NCBI GenBank assembly: GCA_965249685.1
Contig: CBDFMN010000003.1
Location: 930,001-994,000 of the forward strand
From: RH-AL1 sp965249685
GTDB lineage: Bacteria > Pseudomonadota > Alphaproteobacteria > Rhizobiales > Beijerinckiaceae
Length of the DNA stretch: 64,000 nt
Direction of reading: 5' to 3'
The notes under the pieces: generated by a model
Databases searched by the model: none
What the model was told of the DNA's origin: nothing
The model's input: the letters and a program-made list of their open reading frames with translations, nothing else
Part shown: in pieces, positions 27,074-36,053 of the stretch
Layout: every line of letters starts with the position of its first letter
Position numbering within the stretch: position 1 is the first letter of the stretch
Position numbers and translations under genes: made by a program

Positions 27074-27266
27074 CGCTGCACCCTCGGCTCACGCGTTCCC
27101 AGCCGCGGGTGGGTCCGTGGCGACAAGAGGGCCGGCTGGTCCCAAAGTGCCGCCAGGACGACTTACCGGCCATTAACCTTCATGTATCATTGAGGTCGAG
27201 ATCGAATCAAAGCGTCGTTGGACTCTGGGCTGGTCGGACGCGCCAATGTGGACGGAGTGTCAGGGG

Positions 27267-27926
27267 ATGCGCACGGTCGCCATGGTGACGCAAAAGGGCG
27301 GTTCGGGGAAAAGTACGCTATCGGCCTGTCTGGCGGTCGCGGCTCAGGAGGCTGGGGAACGGGTGTTCCTCATCGACATGGACCCGCAGAAGTCACTAAC
27401 GAAATGGTGCCACCGTCGGGCGGACAAGAGCCTGCCGGTCGAATGCGTCTCGGCGGCCAAGCTTCCAGACGCGATCGCAGCGCTGGAGAAGAGCAAGGTC
27501 ACGCTGGTGATCATCGACACCCCGGCGACGGAGACGCCCGCGTCAGATGCCGCGATGAAGGTGGCGGACCTATGCCTCATCCCCGCGCGGCCCACGATCT
27601 TCGACATCTGGGCGAGTGAGGCCACACGGGGCAAGCTCAAGACTATGGGCCGGGAATTCGCCTTCGTCCTCAACCAATGCCCGGCCATGCAGGAGAGCCA
27701 ACGGGTCATGGACGGTGCGGCCGCGTTGGAGAGCATGGGCGGCTTGCTGCGCCCGCTGATCGCTTCGCGCGTCGCCTACCAGGAAGCGGCGCGGGAAGGG
27801 CGTGGGCCGACGGAGATCGACGCGGACGGTAAGGCGGCCGAAGAAATCCGGATGCTCTGGGCCTCGCTCAAGCGGCGGCTCGGCAAAGTCAGACCCGGTG
27901 ACAAGACGGGAAAGCGCGCAGCATAA
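27267..27926 (+). CDS. ParA family ATPase, orphan
   Basis: A 219-residue deviant-Walker ATPase. It shows KGGSGKST (10-17), the Walker A' motif IDMDPQKS and LVIIDTPAT. Such proteins position chromosomes, plasmids, chemosensory arrays or other cargo. There is no ParB-type gene next to it and it is not near a replication origin, so it is more likely an orphan cargo-positioning type. The ATG at 27267 is preferred because AGGGG precedes it and homology starts there; the frame also opens at 27246. It converges with the HtrA-type gene, 11 bases apart. Confidence 0.88.
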   Translation: MRTVAMVTQKGGSGKSTLSACLAVAAQEAGERVFLIDMDPQKSLTKWCHRRADKSLPVECVSAAKLPDAIAALEKSKVTLVIIDTPATETPASDAAMKVADLCLIPARPTIFDIWASEATRGKLKTMGREFAFVLNQCPAMQESQRVMDGAAALESMGGLLRPLIASRVAYQEAAREGRGPTEIDADGKAAEEIRMLWASLKRRLGKVRPGDKTGKRAA

Positions 27927-27937
27927 GGCGCGACGCG

Positions 27938-29353
27938 TCAGCCGCCGCCGAGCACCGTCGTCACCACTTCGCCGCCCCGACCGATCGTCAGTTTCCAGTA
28001 ATAGTGGCGGCCGCCCGTCGCCTCCTCCAGGTCCTTGGTGTTGGCAATTGCCCTACCGTTGATCGAAAGCAGCACGTCGCCCTTCTTGAAATTGACGGAC
28101 GCCGCGTTGGAATCCGAGGCGACGTCGGCGATGACGACTCCTCCCTTGTTTTCGTCGATCGACAGTTCCTCAGCCACCGCGGGCGACACATTGTCGGCGC
28201 TGATGCCGGTAAAGACGGTGTTGCCGCCGATCTTGACGCGGTTGCGCGGCGGCATGGTCGGCGCGGGCTGCAACTTAAGATTCGCTTGGATGACCTTGCC
28301 GCCGCGCCGCACGGCGAGTTGCGCCGCCCCACCCAGGGGCTTGGTCGCGAGACGGAAGCCGAAACTCTCAGGGTTGTCGACTGGCTTGTCGTCGATGGCG
28401 GTTATGACGTCGCCGCGCCGGATGCCCGCTTCGGCTGCCGGCCCGCGTTCGTTCATCTCCGATACGAGCACTCCGTAGGGCCGCGGCAATCCGAGCGACT
28501 CGGCGATGTCGGCCGTGACGGCTTGCAGGCTGGCGCCGAGCCACGGCCGGCGTACCCTCTGGTCGCCGCTCTTGGCAGCCGCCACGACCACCTTGACCAT
28601 GCCGACCGGGATGGCAAACCCGATGCCCACGGAACCGCCGGACTGCGAGAAGATGGCGGAATTGATGCCGATGAGCCGCGAGCGCATGTCGACCAGCGCG
28701 CCACCGGAATTGCCCGGATTGATCGCGGCATCCGTCTGGATAAAGAAGCCGTAATCGGAGGTGCCGACGTTAGTGCGGGCGAGCGCCGAGATGATCCCCT
28801 GCGTCACCGTCTGGCCGACGCCAAACGGGTCGCCGATCGCCAAAGCGATGTCGCCGACCTCCAGCGCATCCGAGTCGCCGAGCTCCATCGTCGGGAAGCT
28901 GCCGCCGCCCTTTACCTTGAGGACAGCGAGATCGGTGCGCTGGTCGCGCAAGACGATATCGGCATCAAGTTCGCGCTGATCGGAAAGCGCGACCTTCACA
29001 TCCGTCATACCGTCGATCACGTGATAATTCGTGACGATAAGGCCTGTGGCGTCCACCAGGACGCCGGACCCGAGCGACTTGGCGGTCGCGCCGCCCGGGC
29101 GCGCCGCATTGCCGTCGCCGAAGAACCGACGAAACACGGGATCGTCGAGAAGCGGATTGCGCGGCTGCACGTCCGTGCGCGAGGCATAGACGTTGACGAC
29201 GGCGGGGACCGCTTTGCGCACGACCGGCGCGAACGAGAGGACTTCCTCCGCCTTCGAGGTGGGAACCTGCCGCACCGGCTGGGCGCTAGCGCACGCCAGG
29301 GTCGCGGCGCCCAACAGGATGACACAGCCGAGCGATCTCAAAACCGTTGTCAT
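27938..29353 (-). CDS. Do/HtrA-type periplasmic serine protease
   Basis: A 471-residue trypsin-like protease and chaperone for misfolded envelope proteins. A signal peptide (1-24, CASA-Q) precedes the protease domain with catalytic His111 (TNYHVID), Asp141 (RTDLAVLKV) and Ser216 (GNSGGAL). Two PDZ domains follow (about 270-360 and 375-465), the first with GDVITAIDDKPV and the second with GDVLLSINGRAI. All catalytic residues are intact. It lies just beyond the end of the ribosomal run, the usual place for this gene between rplQ and rarA in Hyphomicrobiales. DegP and DegQ cannot be told apart here. Confidence 0.95.
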   Translation of the reverse strand: MTTVLRSLGCVILLGAATLACASAQPVRQVPTSKAEEVLSFAPVVRKAVPAVVNVYASRTDVQPRNPLLDDPVFRRFFGDGNAARPGGATAKSLGSGVLVDATGLIVTNYHVIDGMTDVKVALSDQRELDADIVLRDQRTDLAVLKVKGGGSFPTMELGDSDALEVGDIALAIGDPFGVGQTVTQGIISALARTNVGTSDYGFFIQTDAAINPGNSGGALVDMRSRLIGINSAIFSQSGGSVGIGFAIPVGMVKVVVAAAKSGDQRVRRPWLGASLQAVTADIAESLGLPRPYGVLVSEMNERGPAAEAGIRRGDVITAIDDKPVDNPESFGFRLATKPLGGAAQLAVRRGGKVIQANLKLQPAPTMPPRNRVKIGGNTVFTGISADNVSPAVAEELSIDENKGGVVIADVASDSNAASVNFKKGDVLLSINGRAIANTKDLEEATGGRHYYWKLTIGRGGEVVTTVLGGG

Positions 29354-29434
29354 CCGAGTCTCTCCAAGCGCGTCAATCCCGCTGCTGGCCGCATCCCGAA
29401 TAAGGCGAAGGCGCTAAGGCAGATGCCGACACCC

Positions 29435-29464
29435 GGTTCGACCCGCCGCTTCGCCGGGCGAACC
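29435..29464 (-). terminator. Possible terminator hairpin after rplQ
   Basis: On the minus strand GGTTCG pairs with CGAACC, and an inner CCCG pairs with CGGG across a 9-base loop with one bulged base. The hairpin begins 55 bases after the rplQ stop. There is no clear T-run, so it could be a Rho-assisted or processing structure. It is the only candidate for the end of the long ribosomal transcript. Confidence 0.35.
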
Positions 29465-29518
29465 CTGTGGCTCGACGTTCAAGCTGCGCCCTAGTCGCCA
29501 GCCCAGGCAGCGTCTTCC

Positions 29519-29932
29519 CTAGGCAGCGTCTTCGCTGACCTCGACCGGACCGCTATCCTTGCCCTTGGCGCTGACATCGCGGTCGACGAACTCGATGACT
29601 GCCATGGCCGCATTGTCGCCGTAGCGGAACCCGGCCTTCAGGACGCGGGTGTAGCCACCCTGACGTTCCTTGTATCGAGGGCCCAGCACCGCGAAGAGCT
29701 TGCCGACCAGCACGACGTCCTTGATCTGCGAGATGGCCTGGCGGCGAGCATGAAGGTCACCGCGTTTGCCGAGCGTCACCAGCTTCTCGATGACGGGGCG
29801 CAAATCCTTGGCCTTCGGCAAGGTCGTGACGATCTGCTCATGCTTGATGAGCGCCTGGCACATGTTGGCGAACATCGCCTTGCGATGCTCGTGCGTGCGG
29901 CCGAAGCGGCGCTTCGCGCGTCCGTGATACAT
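29519..29932 (-). CDS. rplQ: 50S ribosomal protein L17
   Basis: A 137-residue protein that lines the polypeptide exit tunnel of the large subunit. The N-terminal block AKRRFGRTHEHRKAMFANMC and the RQAISQIKD segment are standard, as is YKERQGGYTRVLK. A short acidic C-terminal tail (SEDAA) extends beyond the core. It is the last gene of the alpha operon. Confidence 0.98.
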   Translation of the reverse strand: MYHGRAKRRFGRTHEHRKAMFANMCQALIKHEQIVTTLPKAKDLRPVIEKLVTLGKRGDLHARRQAISQIKDVVLVGKLFAVLGPRYKERQGGYTRVLKAGFRYGDNAAMAVIEFVDRDVSAKGKDSGPVEVSEDAA

Positions 29933-29950
29933 GGTGGCTCTCCTGTTTTT

Positions 29951-30010
29951 ACGGCCGCCGTGCCAAGGGTCGGCCGTCTGTTATGGTCATTCTCCCGCTT
30001 GGCGGGAGAA
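29951..30010 (-). repeat. Two inverted repeats between rpoA and rplQ
   Basis: The first (29990-30010) is a perfect 9-bp stem, TTCTCCCGC and GCGGGAGAA, closed by a 3-base loop and 12 bases after the rpoA stop. The second pairs ACGGCCG at 29951-29957 with CGGCCGT at 29971-29977. The TTCTCCCGC arm resembles the ends of short palindromic repeats widespread in Hyphomicrobiales genomes. There is no T-run, so the likely role is mRNA processing or stability. Confidence 0.55.
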
Positions 30011-30022
30011 GGAATACGCGAC

Positions 30023-31048
30023 CTAGTAGTGCTCTTCGAACCGCTTGGCGAGTTCGTCGATGTTCTCCGGCGGCCAGCCGGTGACTTCCATCCCGAGGTG
30101 GAGGCCCATCTGCGCCAGCACTTCTTTGATCTCGTTCAGCGACTTGCGCCCGAAGTTCGGGGTACGGAGCATCTCGGCCTCGGTCTTTTGGATGAGGTCG
30201 CCGATGTAGACGATGTTGTCGTTCTTCAGGCAGTTGGCCGAACGCACGGAGAGCTCCAGCTCGTCCACCTTCTTGAGAAGCGCCGGGTTGAAGGCAAGCT
30301 CGGGAATGGCCGGAGTCGCCTCCTCGCGGCGGGGCTCCTCGAAGTTGACGAAGACGTTGAGCTGGTCCTGGAGAATGCGCGCCGAAAAGGCGATGGCGTC
30401 CTCCGGGGTCAGCGCACCGTTGGTCTCGACCTGCATCGTGAGCTTGTCGAGGTCGAGGTTCTGACCCTCGCGCGTGTTCTCGACGCGGTAGCTGACCTTG
30501 CGGACGGGAGAGTAGAGGCTGTCGATCGGGATCAGACCGATCGGCGAATCCTCGCTGCGGTTCTGGTCGGCGGCGACGTAGCCCTTGCCGGTGTTGACCG
30601 TGAACTCCATGCGGATCTCGGCGCCCTCATCAAGAGTGCAGAGCGTAAGGTTCGGGTTGAGGATCTGCACGTCGCCGACCGTGCTGATATCGCCGGCCAT
30701 GACCTTGCCGGGGCCCGTCTTCTTCAGGACCATGCGCTTAGGGCCGTCACCCTGCATCTTGACGGCGACGTCCTTGATGTTGAGGACGAGGTCGGTCACA
30801 TCCTCGCGCACGCCCGGGATGGACGAGAACTCGTGCAGCACGCCGTCGATGTGGACGGCGGTGATCGCCGCCCCCTGCAGCGAGGATAAAAGGATGCGGC
30901 GCAGCGCGTTGCCAAGCGTGAGGCCAAAGCCACGCTCCAGCGGCTCCGCGACGAGGGTGGCGAAGCGCTTCGGATCGTCGCCGGAGGTCACCTCGAGCTT
31001 GTTTGGCCTGGTCAGTTCTTGCCAGTTCTTCTGGATCACGGGTCGCAC
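30023..31048 (-). CDS. rpoA: DNA-directed RNA polymerase subunit alpha
   Basis: A 341-residue subunit, of which two copies scaffold the RNA polymerase core. The N-terminal domain begins with the dimerisation region (GFGLTLGNALRRILLSSLQG). The C-terminal domain, which contacts UP elements and activators, is marked by NCLKNDNIVYIGDLIQKTE and LRTPNFGRKSLNEIKEVL. It is slightly longer than the E. coli protein at the C-terminus. It sits between S11 and L17 as in all alpha operons. Confidence 0.98.
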   Translation of the reverse strand: MRPVIQKNWQELTRPNKLEVTSGDDPKRFATLVAEPLERGFGLTLGNALRRILLSSLQGAAITAVHIDGVLHEFSSIPGVREDVTDLVLNIKDVAVKMQGDGPKRMVLKKTGPGKVMAGDISTVGDVQILNPNLTLCTLDEGAEIRMEFTVNTGKGYVAADQNRSEDSPIGLIPIDSLYSPVRKVSYRVENTREGQNLDLDKLTMQVETNGALTPEDAIAFSARILQDQLNVFVNFEEPRREEATPAIPELAFNPALLKKVDELELSVRSANCLKNDNIVYIGDLIQKTEAEMLRTPNFGRKSLNEIKEVLAQMGLHLGMEVTGWPPENIDELAKRFEEHY

Positions 31049-31175
31049 CTTTCGTTGATGCCCACAGGCGCGGTCGAATACCGTCCCGTCGAAACTCAGG
31101 GCCGACGCAGATACGCCGCGGCAGCGAAGGCCAGGTCGAACACGCGCCGACCGGCCGCAAAATAGCGGGTCGCCC

Positions 31176-31565
31176 TTAGACGCGGCGACGCTTGCGGGGC
31201 CGGCAACCGTTGTGCGGGATCGGCGTCACGTCACGGATGGAGGTCACGGTGAAGCCGGAAGCCTGCAGCGCGCGGAGCGCCGACTCGCGGCCTGAACCAG
31301 GACCGGAAACCTCAACCTCGAGAGTCCGCATGCCGTGCTCGGACGCTTTGCGCGCCGCGTCCTCTGCCGCCATCTGAGCGGCGTAAGGAGTCGACTTGCG
31401 TGAGCCCTTGAAGCCCATCGTGCCCGCCGACGACCAGGAGATCGTGTTCCCCTGCGCGTCGGAAATGGTGATCATCGTATTGTTGAAGGTCGAGGAGACG
31501 TGCGCGACGCCGGAAACGATGTTCTTGCGTTCGCGGCGACGGACGCGGGTTGCCTCTTTGGCCAT
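31176..31565 (-). CDS. rpsK: 30S ribosomal protein S11
   Basis: A 129-residue protein of the 30S platform near the mRNA exit. It has the HVSSTFNNTMITISDAQGN block, GTMGFKGSRKSTPYAAQ and the C-terminal end DVTPIPHNGCRPRKRRRV. Length is identical to the E. coli protein. It lies in the alpha operon between S13 and rpoA. Confidence 0.98.
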   Translation of the reverse strand: MAKEATRVRRRERKNIVSGVAHVSSTFNNTMITISDAQGNTISWSSAGTMGFKGSRKSTPYAAQMAAEDAARKASEHGMRTLEVEVSGPGSGRESALRALQASGFTVTSIRDVTPIPHNGCRPRKRRRV

Positions 31566-31697
31566 AGTCTTGTCCTTCTGGCGCGCCCGTTATGCCAGGC
31601 GCTAGGGTTCTTGATTGAAACGTGAGGCCGAGGTCCGGCCCCAAGATCAGCCGCTTACGATCCTCGGATCATGTCCGTGAACGAGCAGCCCCGCGCG

Positions 31698-32066
31698 TCA
31701 CTTCTTCTTGCCGGCGATCGGCTTCGCCTTGCCCTTGCGGGTGCGGGCGTTGGTGTGCGTGCGCTGACCGCGGACCGGAAGTTGGCGACGGTGGCGCAGA
31801 CCGCGGTAGCAGCCGAGGTCCATCAGACGCTTGATGTTTATGGAAACCTCGCGACGCAGGTCGCCCTCGACCATGTAGTCGCGGTCGATAGCCTCGCGAA
31901 TTTGCAGCACCTCGGCATCCGTCAATTGCGACACGCGCCGATCGGCGGCGATCGAGACCTTCTCACAGATCTCTTCGGCCTTCTTGGCGCCGATCCCGTG
32001 AATGTACTGGAGCGCGATGAGCACGCGTTTGTTGGTCGGAATGTTGACGCCGGCGATACGGGCCAT
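31698..32066 (-). CDS. rpsM: 30S ribosomal protein S13
   Basis: A 122-residue protein of the 30S head, contacting the P-site tRNA and the large subunit. MARIAGVNIPTNKRVLIALQ, the GIGAKKAEEICEKV helix-hairpin-helix and the basic end RTHTNARTRKGKAKPIAGKK are visible. It is the first gene of the alpha operon segment, preceded by adk. Confidence 0.98.
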   Translation of the reverse strand: MARIAGVNIPTNKRVLIALQYIHGIGAKKAEEICEKVSIAADRRVSQLTDAEVLQIREAIDRDYMVEGDLRREVSINIKRLMDLGCYRGLRHRRQLPVRGQRTHTNARTRKGKAKPIAGKKK

Positions 32067-32211
32067 GATCGATCCTCTCCATGTGGAAAGCCCCGAAGGG
32101 CCGACGACCTCCGCGTCCGGTGGAGCCCGGCCCTTGCGAAGGAACCCTAAAAAACAAACAACGGCAGCCCCGATGGAGCAGCCGCTGGCGGATCTGAGCG
32201 TGTCACTAGCT

Positions 32212-32247
32212 GCTAAGGACTTGAGGCCGACGCGTCAAGACCTTAGC
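32212..32247 (-). other. Long intercistronic hairpin after adk
   Basis: GCTAAGGACTTGA at 32212-32224 pairs with TCAAGACCTTAGC at 32235-32247: 13 positions with a single A/A mismatch and a 10-base loop. It starts 13 bases after the adk stop codon and has no downstream T-run on the coding strand. It may protect the 3' end of a secY-adk transcript, serve as a processing site, or reduce read-through into rpsM. Confidence 0.6.
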
Positions 32248-32259
32248 GGCAAATAAGCG

Positions 32260-32853
32260 TCAAGCAGGGACCTTCTCTTTCAGAAACGCGTCGATGGAAT
32301 CCGAGACGTCCTCGATCTTCGCCATGCCGTCGACCACGTGGAGCTGACCACTTCTCTCGTAATAAGCCGCAACCGGTGCCGTCAGCTCGCGATAGGCAGC
32401 GAGCCGCGAGCGGAACGTCTCGGCATTATCGTCCGAACGCACAGGGTGGCCCGCGGCGACCGTCTGCTGCACGCGCTTCTCCATGCGGGCGAGCAAGGCG
32501 GCCTCGTCGACGCGAAGCTCTATGACGGCGTCGATATCCATGTGACGCCCCCTGAGGATGGAGGATAGCGAGACCGCCTGGGCGACGGTACGTGGAAACC
32601 CATCGAGGATGAAGCCGCGCGCGGCGTCGGGATGCTCCACGCGGTCGGCGATCAGACCGACGACGATCGCATCCGACACCAGTTTGCCTTCGCTCATGAT
32701 CGCCTGAGCCTGGACGCCGACCGGGCTCTGGGCCTTGACGGCCTCGCGCAGCATGTCGCCCGTCGAGAGCTGCGGGATGTTGAAGCGTTGCATCAACCGC
32801 GTCGACTGCGTTCCCTTCCCCGCGCCGGGGGGGCCAAGCAGTATCAACCTCAT
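32260..32853 (-). CDS. adk: Adenylate kinase
   Basis: A 197-residue enzyme that interconverts 2 ADP with ATP and AMP. It has the P-loop GPPGAGKGT (7-15), the AMP-binding STGDMLREAV and GFPRTVAQA, and Arg residues in the short lid. The lid is the short form (VQQTVAAGHPVRSDD), lacking the long insert of the E. coli enzyme, as is usual in alphaproteobacteria. Its start overlaps the secY stop by four bases (ATGA), so the two are translationally coupled. Confidence 0.97.
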   Translation of the reverse strand: MRLILLGPPGAGKGTQSTRLMQRFNIPQLSTGDMLREAVKAQSPVGVQAQAIMSEGKLVSDAIVVGLIADRVEHPDAARGFILDGFPRTVAQAVSLSSILRGRHMDIDAVIELRVDEAALLARMEKRVQQTVAAGHPVRSDDNAETFRSRLAAYRELTAPVAAYYERSGQLHVVDGMAKIEDVSDSIDAFLKEKVPA

Positions 32854-34184
32854 TTTCGTTTTCCCCGCAGCTTCGCCTTCTTGATCAATCCTTCGTATTG
32901 ATGAGCCTGGAGATGGCCATGGACCTGGGCCACCGTATCCATGGTCACGCTTACGACGATCAGGAGCGATGTGCCGCCAAAGTAGAACGGCAGGGCTGCG
33001 TAGGAAATAAGTATTTCGGGGAGGAGGCAGATGATGGCGAGGTAGGCGGCGCCGAGAACGGTGATTCGCATGAGGATCTTGTCGATGTACTGCGTCGTGC
33101 GCTCGCCAGGCCTGACACCGGGAATAAAGCCGCCGTGCTTCTTCAGGTTGTCGGCCGTCTCGACAGGGTTGAAGACGATGGCCGTGTAGAAAAAGGCGAA
33201 GAAGACGATCAGGCCGACATACGCCACCATGTAGAGGGGCCGGCCATGGGCGAAGTAGGTGGTGACGGCACCCAGGATACCCGTGCTCCCTCCGCCAGCC
33301 GAAAAATTGGCGATGGTGGTCGGCAACAACAGCAGCGAGGACGCAAAGATCGGCGGTATGACGCCGGCCGTGTTCAGCTTGAGCGGCAGGAACGACGTCT
33401 GCCCCTCGTAGACGCGATTGCCCTGCTGGCGCTTGGGATAGGTGATCAGGAGGCGGCGCTGCGCGCGCTCCATGAAGACGATGAAGGCGATGACAGCGAT
33501 CGACATGACCGCCACCACGAGGATGATGCCCGTGGAGATCGCGCCCTGTCGCCCAAGTTCAAGCGTGTTGGCGATTGCCGAGGGGAAGGCGGCGATGATG
33601 CCGGCGAAGATGATCAGAGAGGACCCGTTGCCGATCCCGCGCGAGGTGATCTGCTCGCCGAGCCACATCAGGAACATCGTGCCGCCCATCAGCGTCAGCA
33701 CGGTCGAGATGCGGAAAAACAGACCCGGCTCCATCACGACATGCGATTGCCCTTCCAGGCCGACGGCAATGCCGTAGGCTTGAAAGGCCGCAAGCACCAC
33801 GGTCAGATAACGCGTGTACTGGTTGATGACCTTGCGACCGGACTCGCCTTCCTTCTTCAGCGATTCGAGCGAGGGAATGACCGACGTCAGGAGCTGGATA
33901 ATGATGGAGGCGGAGATATAGGGCATGATGTTCAAGGCGAAGATGGCCATGCGCTGCACGGCTCCGCCCGAGAACATGTTGAAAAGCTCCAGGACGCCCT
34001 GCTTGTGGCTGGTGAAGTTCTCCTGGAACGCCGCGGGGTCGATCCCCGGCAGGGGGATGTAGGTCCCCAGCCGGTAAATGATCAGCGCGCCCAGCGTGAA
34101 CCAGATCCGCTTCTTGAGCTCGTCGGCCTTGGAGAAGGCGCCCCAATTCACATTTGCCGCAAGTTGCTCTGCCGCCGACGCCAT
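32850..34184 (-). CDS. secY: Protein translocase subunit SecY
   Basis: The 444-residue channel of the Sec translocon, with ten membrane helices. Visible are the TM2a plug region (GGAVQRMAIFALNIMPYISAS), the conserved loop GESGRKVINQYTRYLTV, the ribosome-binding loop ITYPKRQQGNRVYEG and GGFIPGVRPGERT. It acts with the SecE encoded at the far end of this cluster; SecG lies elsewhere. It is the last gene of the spc operon before adk. Confidence 0.98.
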   Translation of the reverse strand: MASAAEQLAANVNWGAFSKADELKKRIWFTLGALIIYRLGTYIPLPGIDPAAFQENFTSHKQGVLELFNMFSGGAVQRMAIFALNIMPYISASIIIQLLTSVIPSLESLKKEGESGRKVINQYTRYLTVVLAAFQAYGIAVGLEGQSHVVMEPGLFFRISTVLTLMGGTMFLMWLGEQITSRGIGNGSSLIIFAGIIAAFPSAIANTLELGRQGAISTGIILVVAVMSIAVIAFIVFMERAQRRLLITYPKRQQGNRVYEGQTSFLPLKLNTAGVIPPIFASSLLLLPTTIANFSAGGGSTGILGAVTTYFAHGRPLYMVAYVGLIVFFAFFYTAIVFNPVETADNLKKHGGFIPGVRPGERTTQYIDKILMRITVLGAAYLAIICLLPEILISYAALPFYFGGTSLLIVVSVTMDTVAQVHGHLQAHQYEGLIKKAKLRGKRK

Positions 34185-34308
34185 GGAGACCTCCGTAAGA
34201 CCTAGAACTCGCCACGGATCCGCTGGTCAGGCGGCGGCGCGGAGACCGCCAAGGCCCCGCGCCCCCATTTCGGGTCCACCTTTATCCGTCAGCCTCGTGG
34301 CCGAGACC

Positions 34309-34800
34309 TCAAGCTTGCGCCGCTTCGGCCGGGACCTTGGCCGGCACCAGCACGGTAATGCTGCCGCCGGCCTTCTCGATCGCCGCAACGGCACTCTTTG
34401 ACGCCGATGCGACCTCGAAGGACAGCCTGGTCGTGAGATCGCCAACGCCAAGGATCTTGACGCCGTCGCGCGGCTTCGAGCAGACACCCGCCGCGACCAG
34501 CACGTCGATCGTGACAATGGCATCCGCAGCGAGCTTACCGGCATCGATGGCCGCCTGGATGCGACCGACGTTGACTTCATTGTAGTCCGTCGAGAAGGGG
34601 TTCCAGAATCCCCGCTTCGGCAAACGACGATGCAGCGGCATCTGGCCACCCTCGAAGCCCTTGATGGCGACGCCCGAGCGGGCCTTCTGACCCTTTACGC
34701 CACGACCGCCGGTCTTGCCCTTGCCGGAGCCGATGCCCCGGCCGACGCGCATCCGATTCTTGGAGGAGCCGGGATTGTCGCGGATTTCGTTGAGTTTCAC
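34309..34800 (-). CDS. rplO: 50S ribosomal protein L15
   Basis: A 163-residue large-subunit protein. MKLNEIRDNPGSSKNRMRVG is followed by the Gly-rich GKGKTGGRGVKGQKARSG extension that penetrates the rRNA. The C-terminal domain has GVKILGVGDLTTRLSFEV and the final AGGSITVL strand. The start overlaps the rpmD stop by four bases. Confidence 0.98.
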   Translation of the reverse strand: MKLNEIRDNPGSSKNRMRVGRGIGSGKGKTGGRGVKGQKARSGVAIKGFEGGQMPLHRRLPKRGFWNPFSTDYNEVNVGRIQAAIDAGKLAADAIVTIDVLVAAGVCSKPRDGVKILGVGDLTTRLSFEVASASKSAVAAIEKAGGSITVLVPAKVPAEAAQA

Positions 34801-34997
34801 GACGGCCTCCCCTCTTCGACGACGCGCACGAGATGGGCGACCTTAGCGATCATCCCGCGAACGGCCGGCGTATCCTCCAGCGAGGATCGACGCCCGATCT
34901 TGTTGAGCTTCAAGCCGATCAGGGTCGCGCGCTGCTCGGCCGGACGGCCAATCGGGCTGCGGGTCTGCTCGACCATCACAATCTTACCGTGAGCCAT
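34797..34997 (-). CDS. rpmD: 50S ribosomal protein L30
   Basis: A 66-residue protein of the large subunit. VEQTRSPIGRPAEQRATLIG and KLNKIGRRSSLEDTPAVRGM are the family core. It overlaps rplO by four bases and follows rpsE by 15, in the standard spc operon order. Confidence 0.97.
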   Translation of the reverse strand: MAHGKIVMVEQTRSPIGRPAEQRATLIGLKLNKIGRRSSLEDTPAVRGMIAKVAHLVRVVEEGRPS

Positions 34998-35012
34998 GGT
35001 CTACCTCCCGGC

Positions 35013-35597
35013 TCAAGCTTCGGCCGCCGCCGCTTCAGCATCGCCGCCCTGACGGCGGGACTGAAGGGTGGAAACCTTGAGATTGCGGCGCGCCGCGACG
35101 GCTCGAGGCGAATCCTCGTGCGCGAGAGCATCGAAGGTCGCGCGGATCATGTTGTAGGGGTTGGACGACCCCTGCGACTTGGCGACGACGTCGTGCATCC
35201 CGAGCGTTTCAAAGATCGCGCGCATCGGGCCACCGGCGATGATGCCGGTACCGGCCGGCGCCGCGCGAAGAATGACGCGCCCCGCACCGTGGCGACCCTG
35301 CACGTCGTGGTGCAACGTCCGGCCTTCACGCAATGGCACGCGAATGAGGCCACGCTTGGCCGCCTCGGTCGCCTTGCGGATGGCTTCCGGCACTTCGCGT
35401 GCTTTGCCATGACCGAAACCGACGCGGCCCTTCTGGTCGCCGACGACCACGAGGGCGGCGAAACCAAACCGCCGGCCGCCCTTCACCACTTTCGCGACGC
35501 GATTGATGTGGACCAGACGGTCCACGAACTCGCCGTCCTGATCGTCCCTGCCATGACGATCGCGTCCGCCGCGACCGCCTTCCCGTTCACCAGCCAT
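35013..35597 (-). CDS. rpsE: 30S ribosomal protein S5
   Basis: A 194-residue protein involved in decoding accuracy and mRNA unwinding at the 30S entry. A Gly/Arg/Asp-rich N-terminus (about 22 residues) precedes the double-stranded RNA-binding domain (VHINRVAKVVKGGRRFGFAA) and the second domain (PAGTGIIAGGPMRAIFETLG). The C-terminal tail is Ala/Glu-rich and longer than in E. coli, as often in this class. Confidence 0.97.
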   Translation of the reverse strand: MAGEREGGRGGRDRHGRDDQDGEFVDRLVHINRVAKVVKGGRRFGFAALVVVGDQKGRVGFGHGKAREVPEAIRKATEAAKRGLIRVPLREGRTLHHDVQGRHGAGRVILRAAPAGTGIIAGGPMRAIFETLGMHDVVAKSQGSSNPYNMIRATFDALAHEDSPRAVAARRNLKVSTLQSRRQGGDAEAAAAEA

Positions 35598-35681
35598 TGT
35601 CTCTTCTCACTTGCGCGGGAGGCCCGAAGCCCGGTCCGCTCGCTTCGAATATCTCGCCAGTCCGCCCGGCCGCTTATACGG

Positions 35682-36044
35682 CTAGAACGACAGACCGCCC
35701 TCGCGGGCTCCGTCGGCCAGGGCCTTGACGCGGCCATGATACATGTAGGCGCCGCGGTCGAAGACGACCTCTTTCACCCCGGCCTGCTTCGCTCGCTCGG
35801 CGATCAGTTTTCCCACGACGGACGCAGCCTTGACGGTCGCGCCGGTCTTCATCGTCTCGCGGTTATCCTTCTCGAGCGAAGAAGCCGCGGCGAGCGTACG
35901 GCCCGCCGCGTCGTCGATGATCTGGCAATAGATCTGCTTGGACGAGCGGAACACCGACAACCGCGGCTTGCCGAACGCGCGCGCTTTCAAGGAACGGCGG
36001 ACACGGGCCTTACGGCGCTCTGTAGCTACATTATTCTTGGGCAT
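35682..36044 (-). CDS. rplR: 50S ribosomal protein L18
   Basis: A 120-residue 5S rRNA-binding protein. It shows RVRRSLKARAFGKPRLSVFR, SSKQIYCQIIDD and the C-terminal FDRGAYMYHGRVKALADGAR. Length is normal. It lies between L6 and S5, with 84 bases before S5. Confidence 0.98.
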   Translation of the reverse strand: MPKNNVATERRKARVRRSLKARAFGKPRLSVFRSSKQIYCQIIDDAAGRTLAAASSLEKDNRETMKTGATVKAASVVGKLIAERAKQAGVKEVVFDRGAYMYHGRVKALADGAREGGLSF

Positions 36045-36053
36045 GGTCGAGCC

